Under the pieces are notes generated by a model. The model searched no databases. It saw only the letters and a list, made by a program, of their open reading frames with translations, and was not told the origin of the DNA. Both the position numbers and the translations under genes were made by a program. A stretch of 64,000 nt of DNA from an uncultured Paracoccaceae bacterium (GTDB lineage Bacteria > Pseudomonadota > Alphaproteobacteria > Rhodobacterales > Rhodobacteraceae): assembly GCA_943787785.1 (NCBI GenBank), contig CALSNT010000001.1:191423-255422 (forward strand), given 5' to 3'. Shown here in pieces: positions 10,216 through 19,291 of the stretch. How positions within the stretch are numbered: the first letter of the stretch is position 1; each line of letters opens with the position of its first letter.

Positions 10216-11028
10216 TTGGACGACCCGACCCCCTCTCGTATTACCCGCGACGGCATCCGCCTGTTCGAAGCTGCGGACTTTGGCGGCATGCATAAAGCAG
10301 GGCGATTGACAGCCGAGATTCTCGACAGCATCGCGCCGCTAGTCGAGCCGGGTCGCACAACGGCCGAGATCGACCGGGCGATCAATGACGCGGTGGATGC
10401 GGCGGGGGCGACCTCGGCCACGATCGGCTACAAGGGCTATCAGCACGCCAGCTGCATCAGCGTCAACCATGTGGTTTGCCACGGCATTCCGGGCGATAAG
10501 CGGTTGAAGGACGGCGATATTCTGAACGTCGACGTGACCGTGATTGTTGATGGTTGGTACGGAGACTCCAGCCGGATGTATGTCGCTGGCAAGTTGTCGC
10601 GCAAGGCAGAGCGACTGATTCAGGTCACCCATGACGCCCTGATGAAGGGGATCGAGGCAGTGCGCCCCGGCAACACCTTCGGCGACATCGGCCACGCAAT
10701 TCAAGCCTATGCCGAAGCTCACAGGATGTCGATTGTCCGCGATTTCTGCGGCCACGGGTTGGGCCGGGTGTTCCACGCGCCGCCGAACGTCCTTCACTAT
10801 GGCCGCCCGGGCACCGGTGCGACGCTGGAAGAGGGGATGTTCTTCACCATTGAACCAATGGTCAATCTGGGCCGCCCAGAGACCAAGGTCCTCGCCGACG
10901 ACTGGACAGCGGTGACGCGCGACAAGAGCCTGTCGGCACAGTTTGAGCATTCGGTTGGTGTAACGGCGACGGGAGCCGAGATTTTCACGCTTTCTCCCGC
11001 CGGGAAATTCCACCCGACCTGGAGCTAG
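10216..11028 (+). CDS. map: Methionine aminopeptidase type I
   Basis: Map removes the initiator methionine from nascent proteins. The 270-residue protein has the pita-bread fold with all metal ligands visible: Asp in NVDVTVIVDGWYGDSS, His in CGHGLGRVFH, Glu in FTIEPM, and a final Glu in SAQFEHSVGVT. The start is a TTG at 10216 preceded by GAAAGAGA; there is no ATG at this point and the initial DDPTPSRITRDGIRLFE is plausible family sequence. It follows sfsA and converges with a small minus-strand ORF. Confidence 0.96.
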   Translation: MDDPTPSRITRDGIRLFEAADFGGMHKAGRLTAEILDSIAPLVEPGRTTAEIDRAINDAVDAAGATSATIGYKGYQHASCISVNHVVCHGIPGDKRLKDGDILNVDVTVIVDGWYGDSSRMYVAGKLSRKAERLIQVTHDALMKGIEAVRPGNTFGDIGHAIQAYAEAHRMSIVRDFCGHGLGRVFHAPPNVLHYGRPGTGATLEEGMFFTIEPMVNLGRPETKVLADDWTAVTRDKSLSAQFEHSVGVTATGAEIFTLSPAGKFHPTWS

Positions 11029-11219
11029 CGGGGCAACGGGTCATCTTCGCTCCGTGCGCGGGCCCAGTGGATCAGCAAATCTGGCACATCGGCATGGGCT
11101 GAGGTGATGTCCCCCATCAGCGGCCAGAGGTGTTGCGCAGGGCGTGGGCGGGCCGGGCGGACCACATCAACGACCGCATCGTTGCGCGCCAGGCGGGGAA
11201 GGGGAATCGCGTCGTCCAT
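11025..11219 (-). CDS. Small hypothetical protein, 64 aa
   Basis: From the ATG read at 11219 this encodes MDDAIPLPRLARNDAVVDVV..., rich in Arg and Pro, ending SEDDPLPR, and its stop overlaps the end of map by 4 nt in convergent orientation. The arrangement and clean length argue for a real gene, but the ribosome binding site is weak and I recognise no family. A longer in-frame version would start at 11339. The remaining 229 bp to panE hold nothing evident except the panE promoter region. Confidence 0.4.
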   Translation of the reverse strand: MDDAIPLPRLARNDAVVDVVRPARPRPAQHLWPLMGDITSAHADVPDLLIHWARARSEDDPLPR

Positions 11220-11448
11220 TGTTTCAAGCCTAGCGCAGGATTGGGCGAAACGGAAATCCGGAGCGGGTTTAGGATTGAGCTGCGGTTCGAATTGAACGTC
11301 CCTCGGTCCAGCTTGCAACATGAACAGGCTAAAATCCACTTCAGGCCAGAAGCGGCCAGGTCACGCCACTGCAGCAAGCCAGCAACCATTGAATGACACT
11401 TGCACCGGATTGTAACGTCACCTGAACCAAGACAATGAGGGACAGGCC

Positions 11449-12384
11449 ATGAAAATCGCAGTGATGGGCGCGGGCGCGCTCGGTGGATATTTCGGTGGGC
11501 GGCTGGCGCAGGCCGGGCAGGAGGTCTGGCTGATTGCGCGCGGCGCGCATCTGGCGGCACTGCAGGCTGACGGTTTGCGGATCGCCAGCCCGCTGGGTGA
11601 TGCGCATGTGACCGACATTCATGCAACCGGAGATCCGGGCGAAGTTGGCCAGGCAGATGTAGTCCTGTTCATGGTCAAGAACCGCGACGTCGAGAGTGCC
11701 GCCGAAGCAATCAAACCAATGCTGCGTGACGACACGCTGGTCGTGACATGCCAGAATGGTGTGAGTGCCCATGAACGCCTTGGGGCGGTGATCGGCGACC
11801 ATCATGTAGTGCCCGGCGTGGCGCGCATCCCGGCCAGTATTCCGACACCGGGGACGGTCAAGCACGACTCGGAGTTCGAAACGCTGCTGTTTGGCGAGGT
11901 TGACGGGCATTCGAGTGAGCGATGCCAGCGTCTGGCTGATGCACTGAACGAAAGCCCGGCGGCGTCGGCGCTTCTGACCAACACGATCCTCAACGATCTC
12001 TGGGCGAAGTTTTGCAGCCAAAGCGCGCTGGCCAGTCTGACCACTCTGACCGGCCTCGACATCGGACCTTTGCGTGAAAACCCGGTCTCGGCACAGCTGT
12101 TTCAGGACGCCATTGCCGAGGCCTGCTCGGTCGCCACGGCGGTCCTTCCGGATTTCCCGATGACCGAGCAAGCGAAGTATTGGGGGTTCATCCAGCGGCT
12201 TCCGGGAACAATGCATGCCTCGATGCTCGACGATCTGCGCGTGGGTAAGCCGCTGGAACACGAATACATAAGCGGTGAGGTCGTGCGCCTCGGCGCGAAA
12301 CACAGCGTGCCAACCCCGATTCACTCGGTGCTTTATGCCGCCCTGAAACCAACCGCGGACAGGTTGGAGGCGGCGGCCTCATAG
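11449..12384 (+). CDS. panE: 2-dehydropantoate 2-reductase (ketopantoate reductase family)
   Basis: This 311-residue enzyme reduces ketopantoate to pantoate with NADPH on the way to coenzyme A, or a related 2-keto acid. Seen: an N-terminal Rossmann turn GAGALGGYFGGRLA, then FMVKNRDVESA and VVTCQNGVSAHE, a typical PanE pattern. The C-terminal helical domain has LWAKFCSQSALASLT, where the lysine is the family's catalytic residue. Several paralogs often occur in Roseobacters, so the physiological substrate is less certain than the family. Confidence 0.88.
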   Translation: MKIAVMGAGALGGYFGGRLAQAGQEVWLIARGAHLAALQADGLRIASPLGDAHVTDIHATGDPGEVGQADVVLFMVKNRDVESAAEAIKPMLRDDTLVVTCQNGVSAHERLGAVIGDHHVVPGVARIPASIPTPGTVKHDSEFETLLFGEVDGHSSERCQRLADALNESPAASALLTNTILNDLWAKFCSQSALASLTTLTGLDIGPLRENPVSAQLFQDAIAEACSVATAVLPDFPMTEQAKYWGFIQRLPGTMHASMLDDLRVGKPLEHEYISGEVVRLGAKHSVPTPIHSVLYAALKPTADRLEAAAS

Positions 12385-13032
12385 GCCCAAAAGTGCGCGC
12401 ACCTCGGCCATCGAGGCGATCGGCTCGGCCCCGACTGCCGCGAGGCTTTCGGGATCGGCAGTCTCGGCAAATCCCAGCGTGCGGCATCCGGCGGCGACCC
12501 CGGCACGGCAGCCTGCGACGCTGTCATCGATCACCACGCAATCTTCCGGTTGCTGCCCCAGACTGCGCGCCGCCAGCTGATACAGATCGGGTGCGGGTTT
12601 CGCCGCGCCATGTACGTGCGAGGAGTAAATGTGCCCGCCGAACCGGTCCCAAAGGTCATGCTGCCCCAGAGTGATCCGCATCTTATCCATTGGCCCATTC
12701 GAGCCGACGGCATAGGGTATCGCCGTCGCGTCCAGCGTATCGAGCAGATCGCCAACGCCACCGATCAGAGGCGTTCCGGCGCGCAATTTCGCGAAGGTCT
12801 TTTCGTAAATCCCGTCCAGCCAATCCGCCGGAAGGTCCGCCCCCATCTTGCGCGCGGATTGCTCGACACCCTTTAGGGTGCCGCCGGTGAACATCTCGGT
12901 CACTTGGTCAGGGCCTAAGATCAGGCCATAACTGGCCAAATCAGCGACCAGAACCTTATCCGCAATCGGCTCACTGTCGACCAGCACGCCGTCGCAGTCA
13001 AAAAGGACGGCGTTTGGGATCGTCGGGGACAT
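12379..13032 (-). CDS. HAD family phosphatase, beta-phosphoglucomutase-like
   Basis: The protein has 217 residues. HAD motif I is LFDCDGVLVDSEP (nucleophile Asp about residue 12), motif II AVGSNGPMDK, motif III AAKPAPDLY, motif IV CVVIDDSVAGCRAG. A helical C1 cap (subfamily I) lies between motifs I and II. This is the group of 2-phosphoglycolate-, sugar-phosphate phosphatases and beta-phosphoglucomutases; substrate undetermined. The 5' end overlaps the zinc-ribbon gene by 35 nt and the 3' end overlaps convergent panE by 6 nt. Confidence 0.92.
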   Translation of the reverse strand: MSPTIPNAVLFDCDGVLVDSEPIADKVLVADLASYGLILGPDQVTEMFTGGTLKGVEQSARKMGADLPADWLDGIYEKTFAKLRAGTPLIGGVGDLLDTLDATAIPYAVGSNGPMDKMRITLGQHDLWDRFGGHIYSSHVHGAAKPAPDLYQLAARSLGQQPEDCVVIDDSVAGCRAGVAAGCRTLGFAETADPESLAAVGAEPIASMAEVRALLGL

Positions 13033-13372
13033 AGCGGTCCTTGCCTCGCAGATTTATGGTGTCATAGGGCGTATCGCCCAAGGGGCGGTCGGGGAGGGGT
13101 TCTGCGACGATACCGCCAAAGCGTGCCTCACCCACCAACACAGGTCGGCCCGCGATGCGACACAGAGCGTGGCCGCAGCTCACCCAGTCGTCGGCGTCCG
13201 CATAGGCGAATGCGAATCCGCCGCCGACACTGGTGTTGGTAAATTTCAGCGGACGCCCCGCACCGTCAGTCGCGCGCTTCACGCAATCCTTGCAGAAGTG
13301 CCACGGATAGCGCGGGAATGGTTTTTGTGCAAATCCGCAACCGGGGCAGAAATGGTCTGGTAAGTCGCTCAT
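12998..13372 (-). CDS. Zinc-ribbon hypothetical protein
   Basis: This 124-residue protein opens with a zinc-ribbon: CPGCGFAQKPFPRYPWHFCKDCVKRATD, two CxxC pairs about 18 residues apart. The rest is a compact domain with GGGFAFAYADADDWVSCGHALCR and RFGGIVAEPLPD. It overlaps rsmD by 4 nt upstream and the HAD gene by 35 nt downstream, so it belongs to the five-gene minus-strand run. Possibly nucleic-acid or protein binding; function unknown. Confidence 0.75.
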   Translation of the reverse strand: MSDLPDHFCPGCGFAQKPFPRYPWHFCKDCVKRATDGAGRPLKFTNTSVGGGFAFAYADADDWVSCGHALCRIAGRPVLVGEARFGGIVAEPLPDRPLGDTPYDTINLRGKDRYVPDDPKRRPF

Positions 13373-13932
13373 GAGCCCTCGGCTTCCAGGATCGTGACCA
13401 CCGTATCGCCATAGCGCCGGCTGTCGAGGCGTTTCAGCCCGGCGACAGGGGTGGGCTCGGCCTCATCCTCCCAGACGACCAGCGCCTTGTCGGCCAGCCA
13501 ACCGCCCTGGAGCGCTATCGGCATTGCCAGATTGCCGAGCCACTGGCCGTAGGGCGGGTCAAGGAACACCAGATCATAAGGCGCGTCGGGATTTGCCGGC
13601 AGCCGCGCTGCGTCGAGTGATTTCAGCCGTGCTGTATCAGCTCCGCAGAGTGCAATGTTCTTGCGGGTCAGCGCTTGGGCGATACGCCCGTTTTCGATGA
13701 ATGTGGCCGCCGCTGCCCCTCGGCTGAGTGCCTCCAGCCCCAGCGCGCCGGTTCCTGCAAACAGGTCCAGTACCCGCGCGTCGGTGATCGGGTCGCCGTA
13801 GCGCCCGCCCTCCAGCATGTTGAACAGGCTTTCACGGGTCCGGTCGGTCGTCGGGCGCAGATGCGCGCTGGCATCGCCCTTACCCACCGGCGTAAGGGCG
13901 CGGCCACGCCACTGACCGCCAATGATCCTCAT
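13369..13932 (-). CDS. rsmD: 16S rRNA (guanine(966)-N2)-methyltransferase
   Basis: The protein has 187 residues, typical for RsmD. It begins MRIIGGQWRGRAL, the family signature, followed by RPTTDRTRESLFNML. The SAM-binding motif is VLDLFAGTGALGLEALSRGA and the catalytic motif is LVFLDPPYG (D-P-P-Y). It methylates G966 of 16S rRNA in the 30S subunit. It overlaps the upstream flavoprotein gene and the downstream zinc-ribbon gene by 4 nt each. Confidence 0.96.
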   Translation of the reverse strand: MRIIGGQWRGRALTPVGKGDASAHLRPTTDRTRESLFNMLEGGRYGDPITDARVLDLFAGTGALGLEALSRGAAAATFIENGRIAQALTRKNIALCGADTARLKSLDAARLPANPDAPYDLVFLDPPYGQWLGNLAMPIALQGGWLADKALVVWEDEAEPTPVAGLKRLDSRRYGDTVVTILEAEGS

Positions 13933-15134
13933 GCTTTCAGCAGTGGCTTCAGCTCGGTCTCCGGGTCGGAGACAACCTCGGGTGCAGGGGAAATACCCCT
14001 TTCGATCAAGCGCTTGGCAACCATATAGGCGCGACTGTCGTTCATTGCATCGACCGAAATCAGCTCGTCGCCGCGATAGTACCAGTGTGAGCGCGCGCCA
14101 TCGCTATGCCGGACAACGACCCTGTCATACCCGGTGTTGAGGCCCGCAATCTGGAACCGCAGGTCGTACTGGTCCGACCAGAACCACGGATAAGGCAGAT
14201 AGTCTGCATTCGCCCCCAGCATATTCGCGGCGACCGCCTCGGCCTGGTCTATTGCGTTCTGCACGCTTTCCAGCCGGATGCGTTCACCGTGATACGGAAA
14301 CGAAGCGCAGTCGCCCGCCGCCCAGATCGAGGGATCCGAGGTTTGCCCCAAAGCGTTGACCGCAATGCCGTTGTCGCAGTTCAGCCCCGCCGCTTCGGCC
14401 AGTTCCGAACAGGGTGTGACGCCAATCCCGACGATGGCAAAGTCGACCTCGAGTTCGGTGCCGTCGGCGAGGCGCGCGCCGGTGACGTGATCCTCACCAA
14501 GCAGGCGGTCCAAACCGGTACTCTCCAGAATTCTAACGCCGTGGCTGCGATGCAGATCGGCCATAAAGGACGAAGTCTCCGGTGCCGCGACTCGTTGCAA
14601 AATGCGGTCTGCCATTTCGATGACGGTAACCTTCAGGCCAAGTTCAGCAGCGACTGCCGCTGCCTCCAGCCCAATGTAACCACCGCCGACGACCAGAAGT
14701 CGTTTCCCGGCCTGAAACGAGGGGCGCATTCCGTCGACGTCCTTCAAAGTGCGGACTTCATGCACACCCTTCAGGTTTCCGCCAATGGCCGCCGGAAGGC
14801 GGCGCGGCGTTGTCCCGGTGGTCAATGCAAGCTGATCGTAGGCAATGACGTCTGATCCGGCGGTCACGGCTTTCGCGATCGGATCAATCGCCGTGACCTC
14901 GGTTCCAAGCTTTAGCGCAATATCGTGCTCGTCATAGAAAGCGGCGGGGCGCAGATACAGGCGTTCTTCTTCCATCTCGCCCTTCAAATAGGCTTTCGAG
15001 AGGGGCGGACGCTGGTAAGGTGGCACGGTCTCGGCCGATATCAGCGTGACCCGCCCGTCAAACCCGTCGCTGCGAAGCTTTGCCACCAGCGAGGCCGCCG
15101 CCTGTCCGCCCCCGACAACCACAAAATGTGCCAT
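13929..15134 (-). CDS. FAD-dependent ferredoxin reductase (putidaredoxin/rubredoxin reductase family)
   Basis: This 401-residue flavoprotein has an FAD-binding GxGxxA-type turn at the N-terminus (VVVGGGQAAASLVAKL), the NAD-binding LLVVGGGYIGLEAAAVAAELG at about residue 150, and IWAAGDCASF binding FAD near residue 275. The C-terminal reductase domain has PYPWFWSDQYDLRFQIAG, diagnostic for this family. It passes electrons from NAD(P)H to a 2Fe-2S ferredoxin; a fitting partner is the ferredoxin at 2693-3016 (inference). Two in-frame ATGs lie 18 and 21 nt upstream of the one chosen. Head of the run leading to rsmD. Confidence 0.9.
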   Translation of the reverse strand: MAHFVVVGGGQAAASLVAKLRSDGFDGRVTLISAETVPPYQRPPLSKAYLKGEMEEERLYLRPAAFYDEHDIALKLGTEVTAIDPIAKAVTAGSDVIAYDQLALTTGTTPRRLPAAIGGNLKGVHEVRTLKDVDGMRPSFQAGKRLLVVGGGYIGLEAAAVAAELGLKVTVIEMADRILQRVAAPETSSFMADLHRSHGVRILESTGLDRLLGEDHVTGARLADGTELEVDFAIVGIGVTPCSELAEAAGLNCDNGIAVNALGQTSDPSIWAAGDCASFPYHGERIRLESVQNAIDQAEAVAANMLGANADYLPYPWFWSDQYDLRFQIAGLNTGYDRVVVRHSDGARSHWYYRGDELISVDAMNDSRAYMVAKRLIERGISPAPEVVSDPETELKPLLKA

Positions 15135-15224
15135 TTTCTGCCCGTCCTTCATCAACCGCTCTGGTCATGCTTGCGAACCTGTCTATATCGAAGGGCGACG
15201 TCCAGATGAAACCATTGAAAGCGC

Positions 15225-15719
15225 ATGAATATGAGCATCCGTGAAGGCGAAACCCTGCCAGCCGCAACCTTTGTGCGCAAAGGCGCGGACGGGCCAGAGG
15301 CAGTCGAACTGGCCGGTCTGACCAAGGGTCGGCGGATTGTAATTGTCGCCGTGCCCGGGGCCTTCACCCCAACCTGTCACTCCGCCCATATGCCGACAAT
15401 CATTGCCGAGCATGATGCAATCCGTGCCAAGGGCGTGGATGAGGTGATTGTCTTGTCCGTCAACGACATGCATGTGATGAAACTGTGGGGCGAAGAAACC
15501 GGGGCTGAAGCAGCCGGAATCACCCTGTTGGCCGATCCGGAAAGTACATTCACCAAGGCCATCGGCATGAATTTCACCGCACCGGCGACCGGGATGATCG
15601 ACCGGTCATCGCGTTATGTCATGGTCGTAGATGATGGCGTGGTCAGCCGGTTCCAGATCGAAGATAAGGCGGGTGGCTGTGCGCTGACCGGCGGACAGGC
15701 GATCCTGGATCTGCTGTAA
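15225..15719 (+). CDS. Peroxiredoxin, Prx5/AhpE-like atypical type
   Basis: The protein has 164 residues. The peroxidatic cysteine is Cys51 in the motif PGAFTPTCHSAHMP, a Prx5-family variant of PGAFTPTC. Further family features are GVDEVIVLSVND and SSRYVMVVDDGVV. It reduces hydroperoxides with glutathione, glutaredoxin or thioredoxin as donor. Single gene, divergent from the flavoprotein and converging with the GDPD gene 14 nt away. A start 6 nt downstream (MSIREG) is equally possible. Confidence 0.95.
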   Translation: MNMSIREGETLPAATFVRKGADGPEAVELAGLTKGRRIVIVAVPGAFTPTCHSAHMPTIIAEHDAIRAKGVDEVIVLSVNDMHVMKLWGEETGAEAAGITLLADPESTFTKAIGMNFTAPATGMIDRSSRYVMVVDDGVVSRFQIEDKAGGCALTGGQAILDLL

Positions 15720-15733
15720 CCTGCGACCACGAC

Positions 15734-16504
15734 TCAACCGACCGGCAGGTAACCCTCAAACGTCACCGAATGCGCGACCCTTCGCGCGGCACGCTCGGCC
15801 TCATGGCTGCGAATGGTCCAGGTCAGGATTGTCGCGCCCTGATTGCGCAGCTCGGCAACGCGGGGCCGGTGAAGGTCGCTGGCGTCGTGGCTTATGAAGC
15901 TGCAGCCCAAGGGGGCAAAATCGGGGATCATACGCAGGTCGTTGCGGCGCGTGGCGGGAACTTTTGGCCAATCATCTGCCGACCAGTCGCAGGTCACCAG
16001 TCCACGCGGAATATCCGGCGCAGCCTTTTGCAAAGCAGCAACAGAGTGCGGATTGAATGACATCAGGGCGACGGCACCGTCATATGAATGCAAAGCCCGC
16101 GCAACCGAGTATTCCAGCGGCCCGATATTCTGCGCGCCCATGGCTCCATCCTGATCCTTGACCTCGATCAGAAGCGGCACGCGTCCGGCAACCAGTCGCA
16201 GCACCGCGTCCAGTGTCGGGATCATATCGGCACCGCGCTTCAGGCGGATCGCCCCCAGTTCCGACGTCTTTCGCGCCCGGATCGGCCCGGTCTCAGCCGT
16301 CAATCGCTCGAGATTGTCGTCATGGAACACCATCGCGCGGCTGTCGGCGCTGGACTGGACGTCCAGTTCGATACCATAGCCCCGGTTAATGGCGGCGCGG
16401 AAAGCAGACGGTGAATTCTCCGGCCCGGCAACCCCGTGCAGACCTCGATGTGCAAATGCAAAGTCCGTAAAGCCGTCGGGCAAACCCGGTCCTGAAACCG
16501 TCAT
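15734..16504 (-). CDS. Glycerophosphodiester phosphodiesterase family protein
   Basis: The protein has 256 residues. The GDPD signature is complete: AHRGLHGVAGPENSPSAFRAA with catalytic His, GIELDVQ with metal-binding Glu/Asp, VFHDDNLERLT with the second His, and PLLIEVKDQDG. There is no signal peptide, so it is cytoplasmic. It hydrolyses glycerophosphodiesters to glycerol-3-phosphate and an alcohol. It overlaps the RidA gene by ATGA, a pairing often seen in Rhodobacterales. Confidence 0.93.
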   Translation of the reverse strand: MTVSGPGLPDGFTDFAFAHRGLHGVAGPENSPSAFRAAINRGYGIELDVQSSADSRAMVFHDDNLERLTAETGPIRARKTSELGAIRLKRGADMIPTLDAVLRLVAGRVPLLIEVKDQDGAMGAQNIGPLEYSVARALHSYDGAVALMSFNPHSVAALQKAAPDIPRGLVTCDWSADDWPKVPATRRNDLRMIPDFAPLGCSFISHDASDLHRPRVAELRNQGATILTWTIRSHEAERAARRVAHSVTFEGYLPVG

Positions 16505-16965
16505 TTTATCTGAAACACGCCTTCAATCTCCACCGCGACGCCCAATGGCAAGGACGCCACACCAACTGCGGCGCGGGCATGACGACCAGCGTCGCCCAAA
16601 GCCTCGACCAGGAAATCGGACGCGCCGTTTATCACCTGTGGCTGTTCGGTGAAGTCACTGTCCGAATTGACAAATCCGGTAAGCTTCACGACGCGGACCA
16701 GCCGGTCGAGGTCGCCCCCGCAGGCTGTTCGAAGTTGTGCCAGCAAGTTGATTGCGCAGATTTTTGCAGCGGCTGCACCTGCTTCGGTAGCCATGTCGCT
16801 GCCGAGCTTTCCTGTGATGAGGTTCCCGTCGCTGGCCGAGATCTGGCCGGATATCCAGACCAGATCACCGGTCTGGACCGCAGGCACGTAGTTTGCAGCT
16901 GGCGCTGGGGCGTCGGGCAGGGTCACACCAAGATCGCTCAGGCGTTTTTCGATAACTCCGCTCAT
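16501..16965 (-). CDS. RidA family protein
   Basis: This 154-residue member of the RidA/YjgF/UK114 family hydrolyses reactive enamines and imines from PLP enzymes or has related deaminase roles. The start MSGVIEKRLSDLGVTLPDAP and AANYVPAVQTGDLVWISGQ are typical of the longer (about 153 aa) subgroup. I chose ATG 16965 because GAAGG lies about 10 nt upstream, whereas ATG 16974 would be only 1 nt from it. It forms an operon with the GDPD gene. Confidence 0.92.
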   Translation of the reverse strand: MSGVIEKRLSDLGVTLPDAPAPAANYVPAVQTGDLVWISGQISASDGNLITGKLGSDMATEAGAAAAKICAINLLAQLRTACGGDLDRLVRVVKLTGFVNSDSDFTEQPQVINGASDFLVEALGDAGRHARAAVGVASLPLGVAVEIEGVFQIK

Positions 16966-17355
16966 CAGATTCATACCTTCAAGATGGTCTTCGGACGGTG
17001 CAACGCTAACGCGCGCGATTTCCGGGCGAAAGGTCCAATTCCTGTGTTTCCGGAATCCCGCAAGGATCGTGTACGACGGCACCGTTCGAGGGCAATTTGG
17101 CGTCGAATGCGTGGAATGTCCCACACGAGCAACAAATCAGGTTTGACAAACGGGCGCAAACGCCCTCGATGAATTGGGAGAAACAGCTGTAAAACCATAG
17201 AGTTTCATTGAATCCACGGGATCGTCCCCACTCGGCTCTGCGCGATTGTCTCTGATTGGCCACAGGTGCAGGTTTACGCCTCGTTAATGGCTGGAATTTT
17301 CGGGGGAAGTGTTCGACAGTGTCGGCGCTGCTTACTAATTCCAAGGGCGTGATTC
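16966..17355. other. Divergent intergenic region ridA/mlaA, no gene seen
   Basis: These 390 bp hold the promoters of the ridA-GDPD pair (leftward) and mlaA-mlaC (rightward). ORFs inside, for example 16971-17198 minus, show no family features. No hairpin or repeat stood out. Confidence 0.4.
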
Positions 17356-18108
17356 TTGCCAAATTTTCTTACCAGAATGGGTCCGGTGCTGGCGATTGTC
17401 GGCGCACTTGGGCTGTCCGCTTGCAGTGTGCCAAGCGGCGATGTGGACGTGCACGACCCGTATGAGGCGACAAACCGCAGTATCCACGGCTTCAACAAAG
17501 GGCTGGACCGCGCCATTGTCCGCCCGACATCGCAAGTGATTAACGCTGTGGTGCCGGAGCCTGTGATGCGCTCGGTCGGGAATTTTGCCAGCAACCTCGG
17601 AACGCCGGCGACTGTCATGAATGACGTTTTGCAGGGCGATCTGGATACCGGCACGCACAATTTCTTCCGCTTCGTCATTAACACAACCGTCGGAATCGGC
17701 GGGTTGTTCGATGCTGCCGGCTGGATGGGCCTGGAAGAACGCCACAACGATTTTGGCCAGACGCTTGCAGTCTGGGGTGTGCCGGAAGGGGCCTATCAGG
17801 AATTGCCAGTTTTGGGCCCGTCGACAGAGCGCGCCACTGCCGGTTTGATTGTCGATCTGTTGACCGACCCTGTGAACACTGTTCTGCCGAACGACGAGCG
17901 CGCCGCGCGCCGCACGGCGGGAATCTTCTCACGGATCAGTGAACGCGACGTCTTTGGCGAAACCATCGACTCGGTCCTATATGACAGTGCAGACAGCTAC
18001 GCTCAGTTGCGCTCGATATATCTTCAGAACCGCCGGTTCCAGGTGTCAGACGGCAACCTTGAGGATTTCTATATTGACCCGTTTGAGGGATTGGATGCCC
18101 AACAGTAA
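17356..18108 (+). CDS. mlaA: MlaA/VacJ family outer-membrane lipoprotein
   Basis: MlaA extracts phospholipids from the outer leaflet of the outer membrane for retrograde transport. The 250-residue protein has a lipobox LGLSAC with Cys23, followed by DPYEATNRSIHGFNKGLDRAIV, the family's hallmark, and later FFRFVINTTVGIGGLFDAA and NDFGQTLAVWGVPEGAY. The start is TTG 17356, preceded by CAAGGG; an ATG 21 nt downstream would leave the signal without basic residues. It overlaps mlaC by 14 nt. Confidence 0.94.
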   Translation: MPNFLTRMGPVLAIVGALGLSACSVPSGDVDVHDPYEATNRSIHGFNKGLDRAIVRPTSQVINAVVPEPVMRSVGNFASNLGTPATVMNDVLQGDLDTGTHNFFRFVINTTVGIGGLFDAAGWMGLEERHNDFGQTLAVWGVPEGAYQELPVLGPSTERATAGLIVDLLTDPVNTVLPNDERAARRTAGIFSRISERDVFGETIDSVLYDSADSYAQLRSIYLQNRRFQVSDGNLEDFYIDPFEGLDAQQ

Positions 18109-18700
18109 TATTTCGCGTCGTCTGGCCGTTGTTGGCCTGCTGAGTTCAACATCACTAGCCCTGATTGGCAGCCCTTCCTGGGCCGTCAGTTCAGCCTCGC
18201 AAGCCGAAAGCCTGATCGACAAAGTGGTGGGCGAAATCTCTCGCATTGCAAATTCGAGTGGGTCGGAATCGACAAAGATTTCCAAATTCGAAAGCGTGTT
18301 CAAGCGCTATGCCGACCTGCCAACGATCACGCGCACCGTTTTGGGTGCGGATGCACGCAGCGCTTCTTCGAGCCAGCTCAGCAGTTTCGCCAACGCATTT
18401 TCTGGCTACATGGCACGCAAATATGGCAAGCGGTTCCGCCAGTTCGTCGGTGGCGCGGTCGAGGTAACGTCATCACGGCCGGTCAAGAGTTTCTATGAGG
18501 TCAAAACCGTCGCGAAACTTCAGGGCAAGTCGGATTTTGACGTGACGTTCCTGGTGTCGGGCCGGTCTTCGAAATTCTTCGATATGCTGATCGAGGGTGT
18601 CAGCTTGCTGAAGTCTGAACGGACTGAAATTGGAGCTATGCTGGATCGTCGCAGGGGCGACATTAACGCGCTGATTTCTGATCTTCGCAGCGCCGGCTAG
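18095..18700 (+). CDS. mlaC: MlaC/Ttg2D family phospholipid-binding periplasmic protein
   Basis: MlaC shuttles phospholipids between MlaA in the outer membrane and the MlaFEDB transporter. From ATG 18095 the product has 201 residues with a twin-Arg-like basic start (NISRRLAVVGLLSSTSLALIG) and a signal peptide ending near AVSSA. Family features: FESVFKRYADLPTITRTVLG, FANAFSGYMARKYGKRF and MLDRRRGDINALISDLR at the C-terminus. The start lies inside the end of mlaA, so expression is coupled. mlaFEDB is not in the window. Confidence 0.92.
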   Translation: MPNSNISRRLAVVGLLSSTSLALIGSPSWAVSSASQAESLIDKVVGEISRIANSSGSESTKISKFESVFKRYADLPTITRTVLGADARSASSSQLSSFANAFSGYMARKYGKRFRQFVGGAVEVTSSRPVKSFYEVKTVAKLQGKSDFDVTFLVSGRSSKFFDMLIEGVSLLKSERTEIGAMLDRRRGDINALISDLRSAG

Positions 18701-18804
18701 GCGCGGTGCCGCCGGTGCGGCAAGATGACAGCCCACCTGTGACTTCCGGTTTCTGGCGTGCCACACTAAGTGGCGGCTGAATGGTTTTCCGAAAAGGTCT
18801 CATC

Positions 18805-19248
18805 ATGTCTGGTCTGTCTGGCGCCCGCCTCGGGTTGTTGTTTTCTATCGCTCTCGCAGCTCCGCTGGCTGCGCAGGACATTTCGTTCGACGGTGTCTAT
18901 CGTCAGGGCCCTGCTGCGGCCTGTGCCAATATCGGTCAGGATGGCGGATCGATCGAGATCAAGAACAACGAGTTCTTCGGCGTCGAAAGCATGTGCCGGA
19001 TGACGCGACCAGTGAATGTCGTTGATATGGATGCGACGCTGTTTGACATGAAATGTCAGGGCGAGGGCACGGAATGGGAGGCGCGTGCCATGTTCATGAA
19101 AGCCGCCAATGGGGGGTTGATCATGGTCTGGAACGGGTTCGCGTTTCAATATGATCGCTGCGCTGCCAGCGATCTTGCCACTGTCGATTCCGAAACTGCA
19201 GGCGAAGCCAAAGCGACTGAAAGCGACGCATCGTCCGAGTCCGAGTAA
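18805..19248 (+). CDS. Exported hypothetical protein, 147 aa
   Basis: A signal peptide (SGLSGARLGLLFSIALAAPLAAQ) precedes a mature domain of about 100 residues with four cysteines (ACANIG, MCRMTR, KCQGEG, RCAAS), likely two disulfides, and an acidic tail rich in Glu, Ser, Thr and Ala. Start ATG 18805 is favoured by AAAAGG 8 nt upstream. No recognised family; probably periplasmic. It stands alone, 104 nt after mlaC and converging with the penicillin-binding protein gene. Confidence 0.7.
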   Translation: MSGLSGARLGLLFSIALAAPLAAQDISFDGVYRQGPAAACANIGQDGGSIEIKNNEFFGVESMCRMTRPVNVVDMDATLFDMKCQGEGTEWEARAMFMKAANGGLIMVWNGFAFQYDRCAASDLATVDSETAGEAKATESDASSESE

Positions 19249-19291
19249 TCCGAATAGCTGCTCGCGTCTGGCGCCTAACCGGGCAACTTGC

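Noticed and set aside
16971-17198. 75-codon minus-strand ORF between ridA and mlaA
   Set aside because: No ribosome binding site or family resemblance; Arg-rich composition of a random frame.
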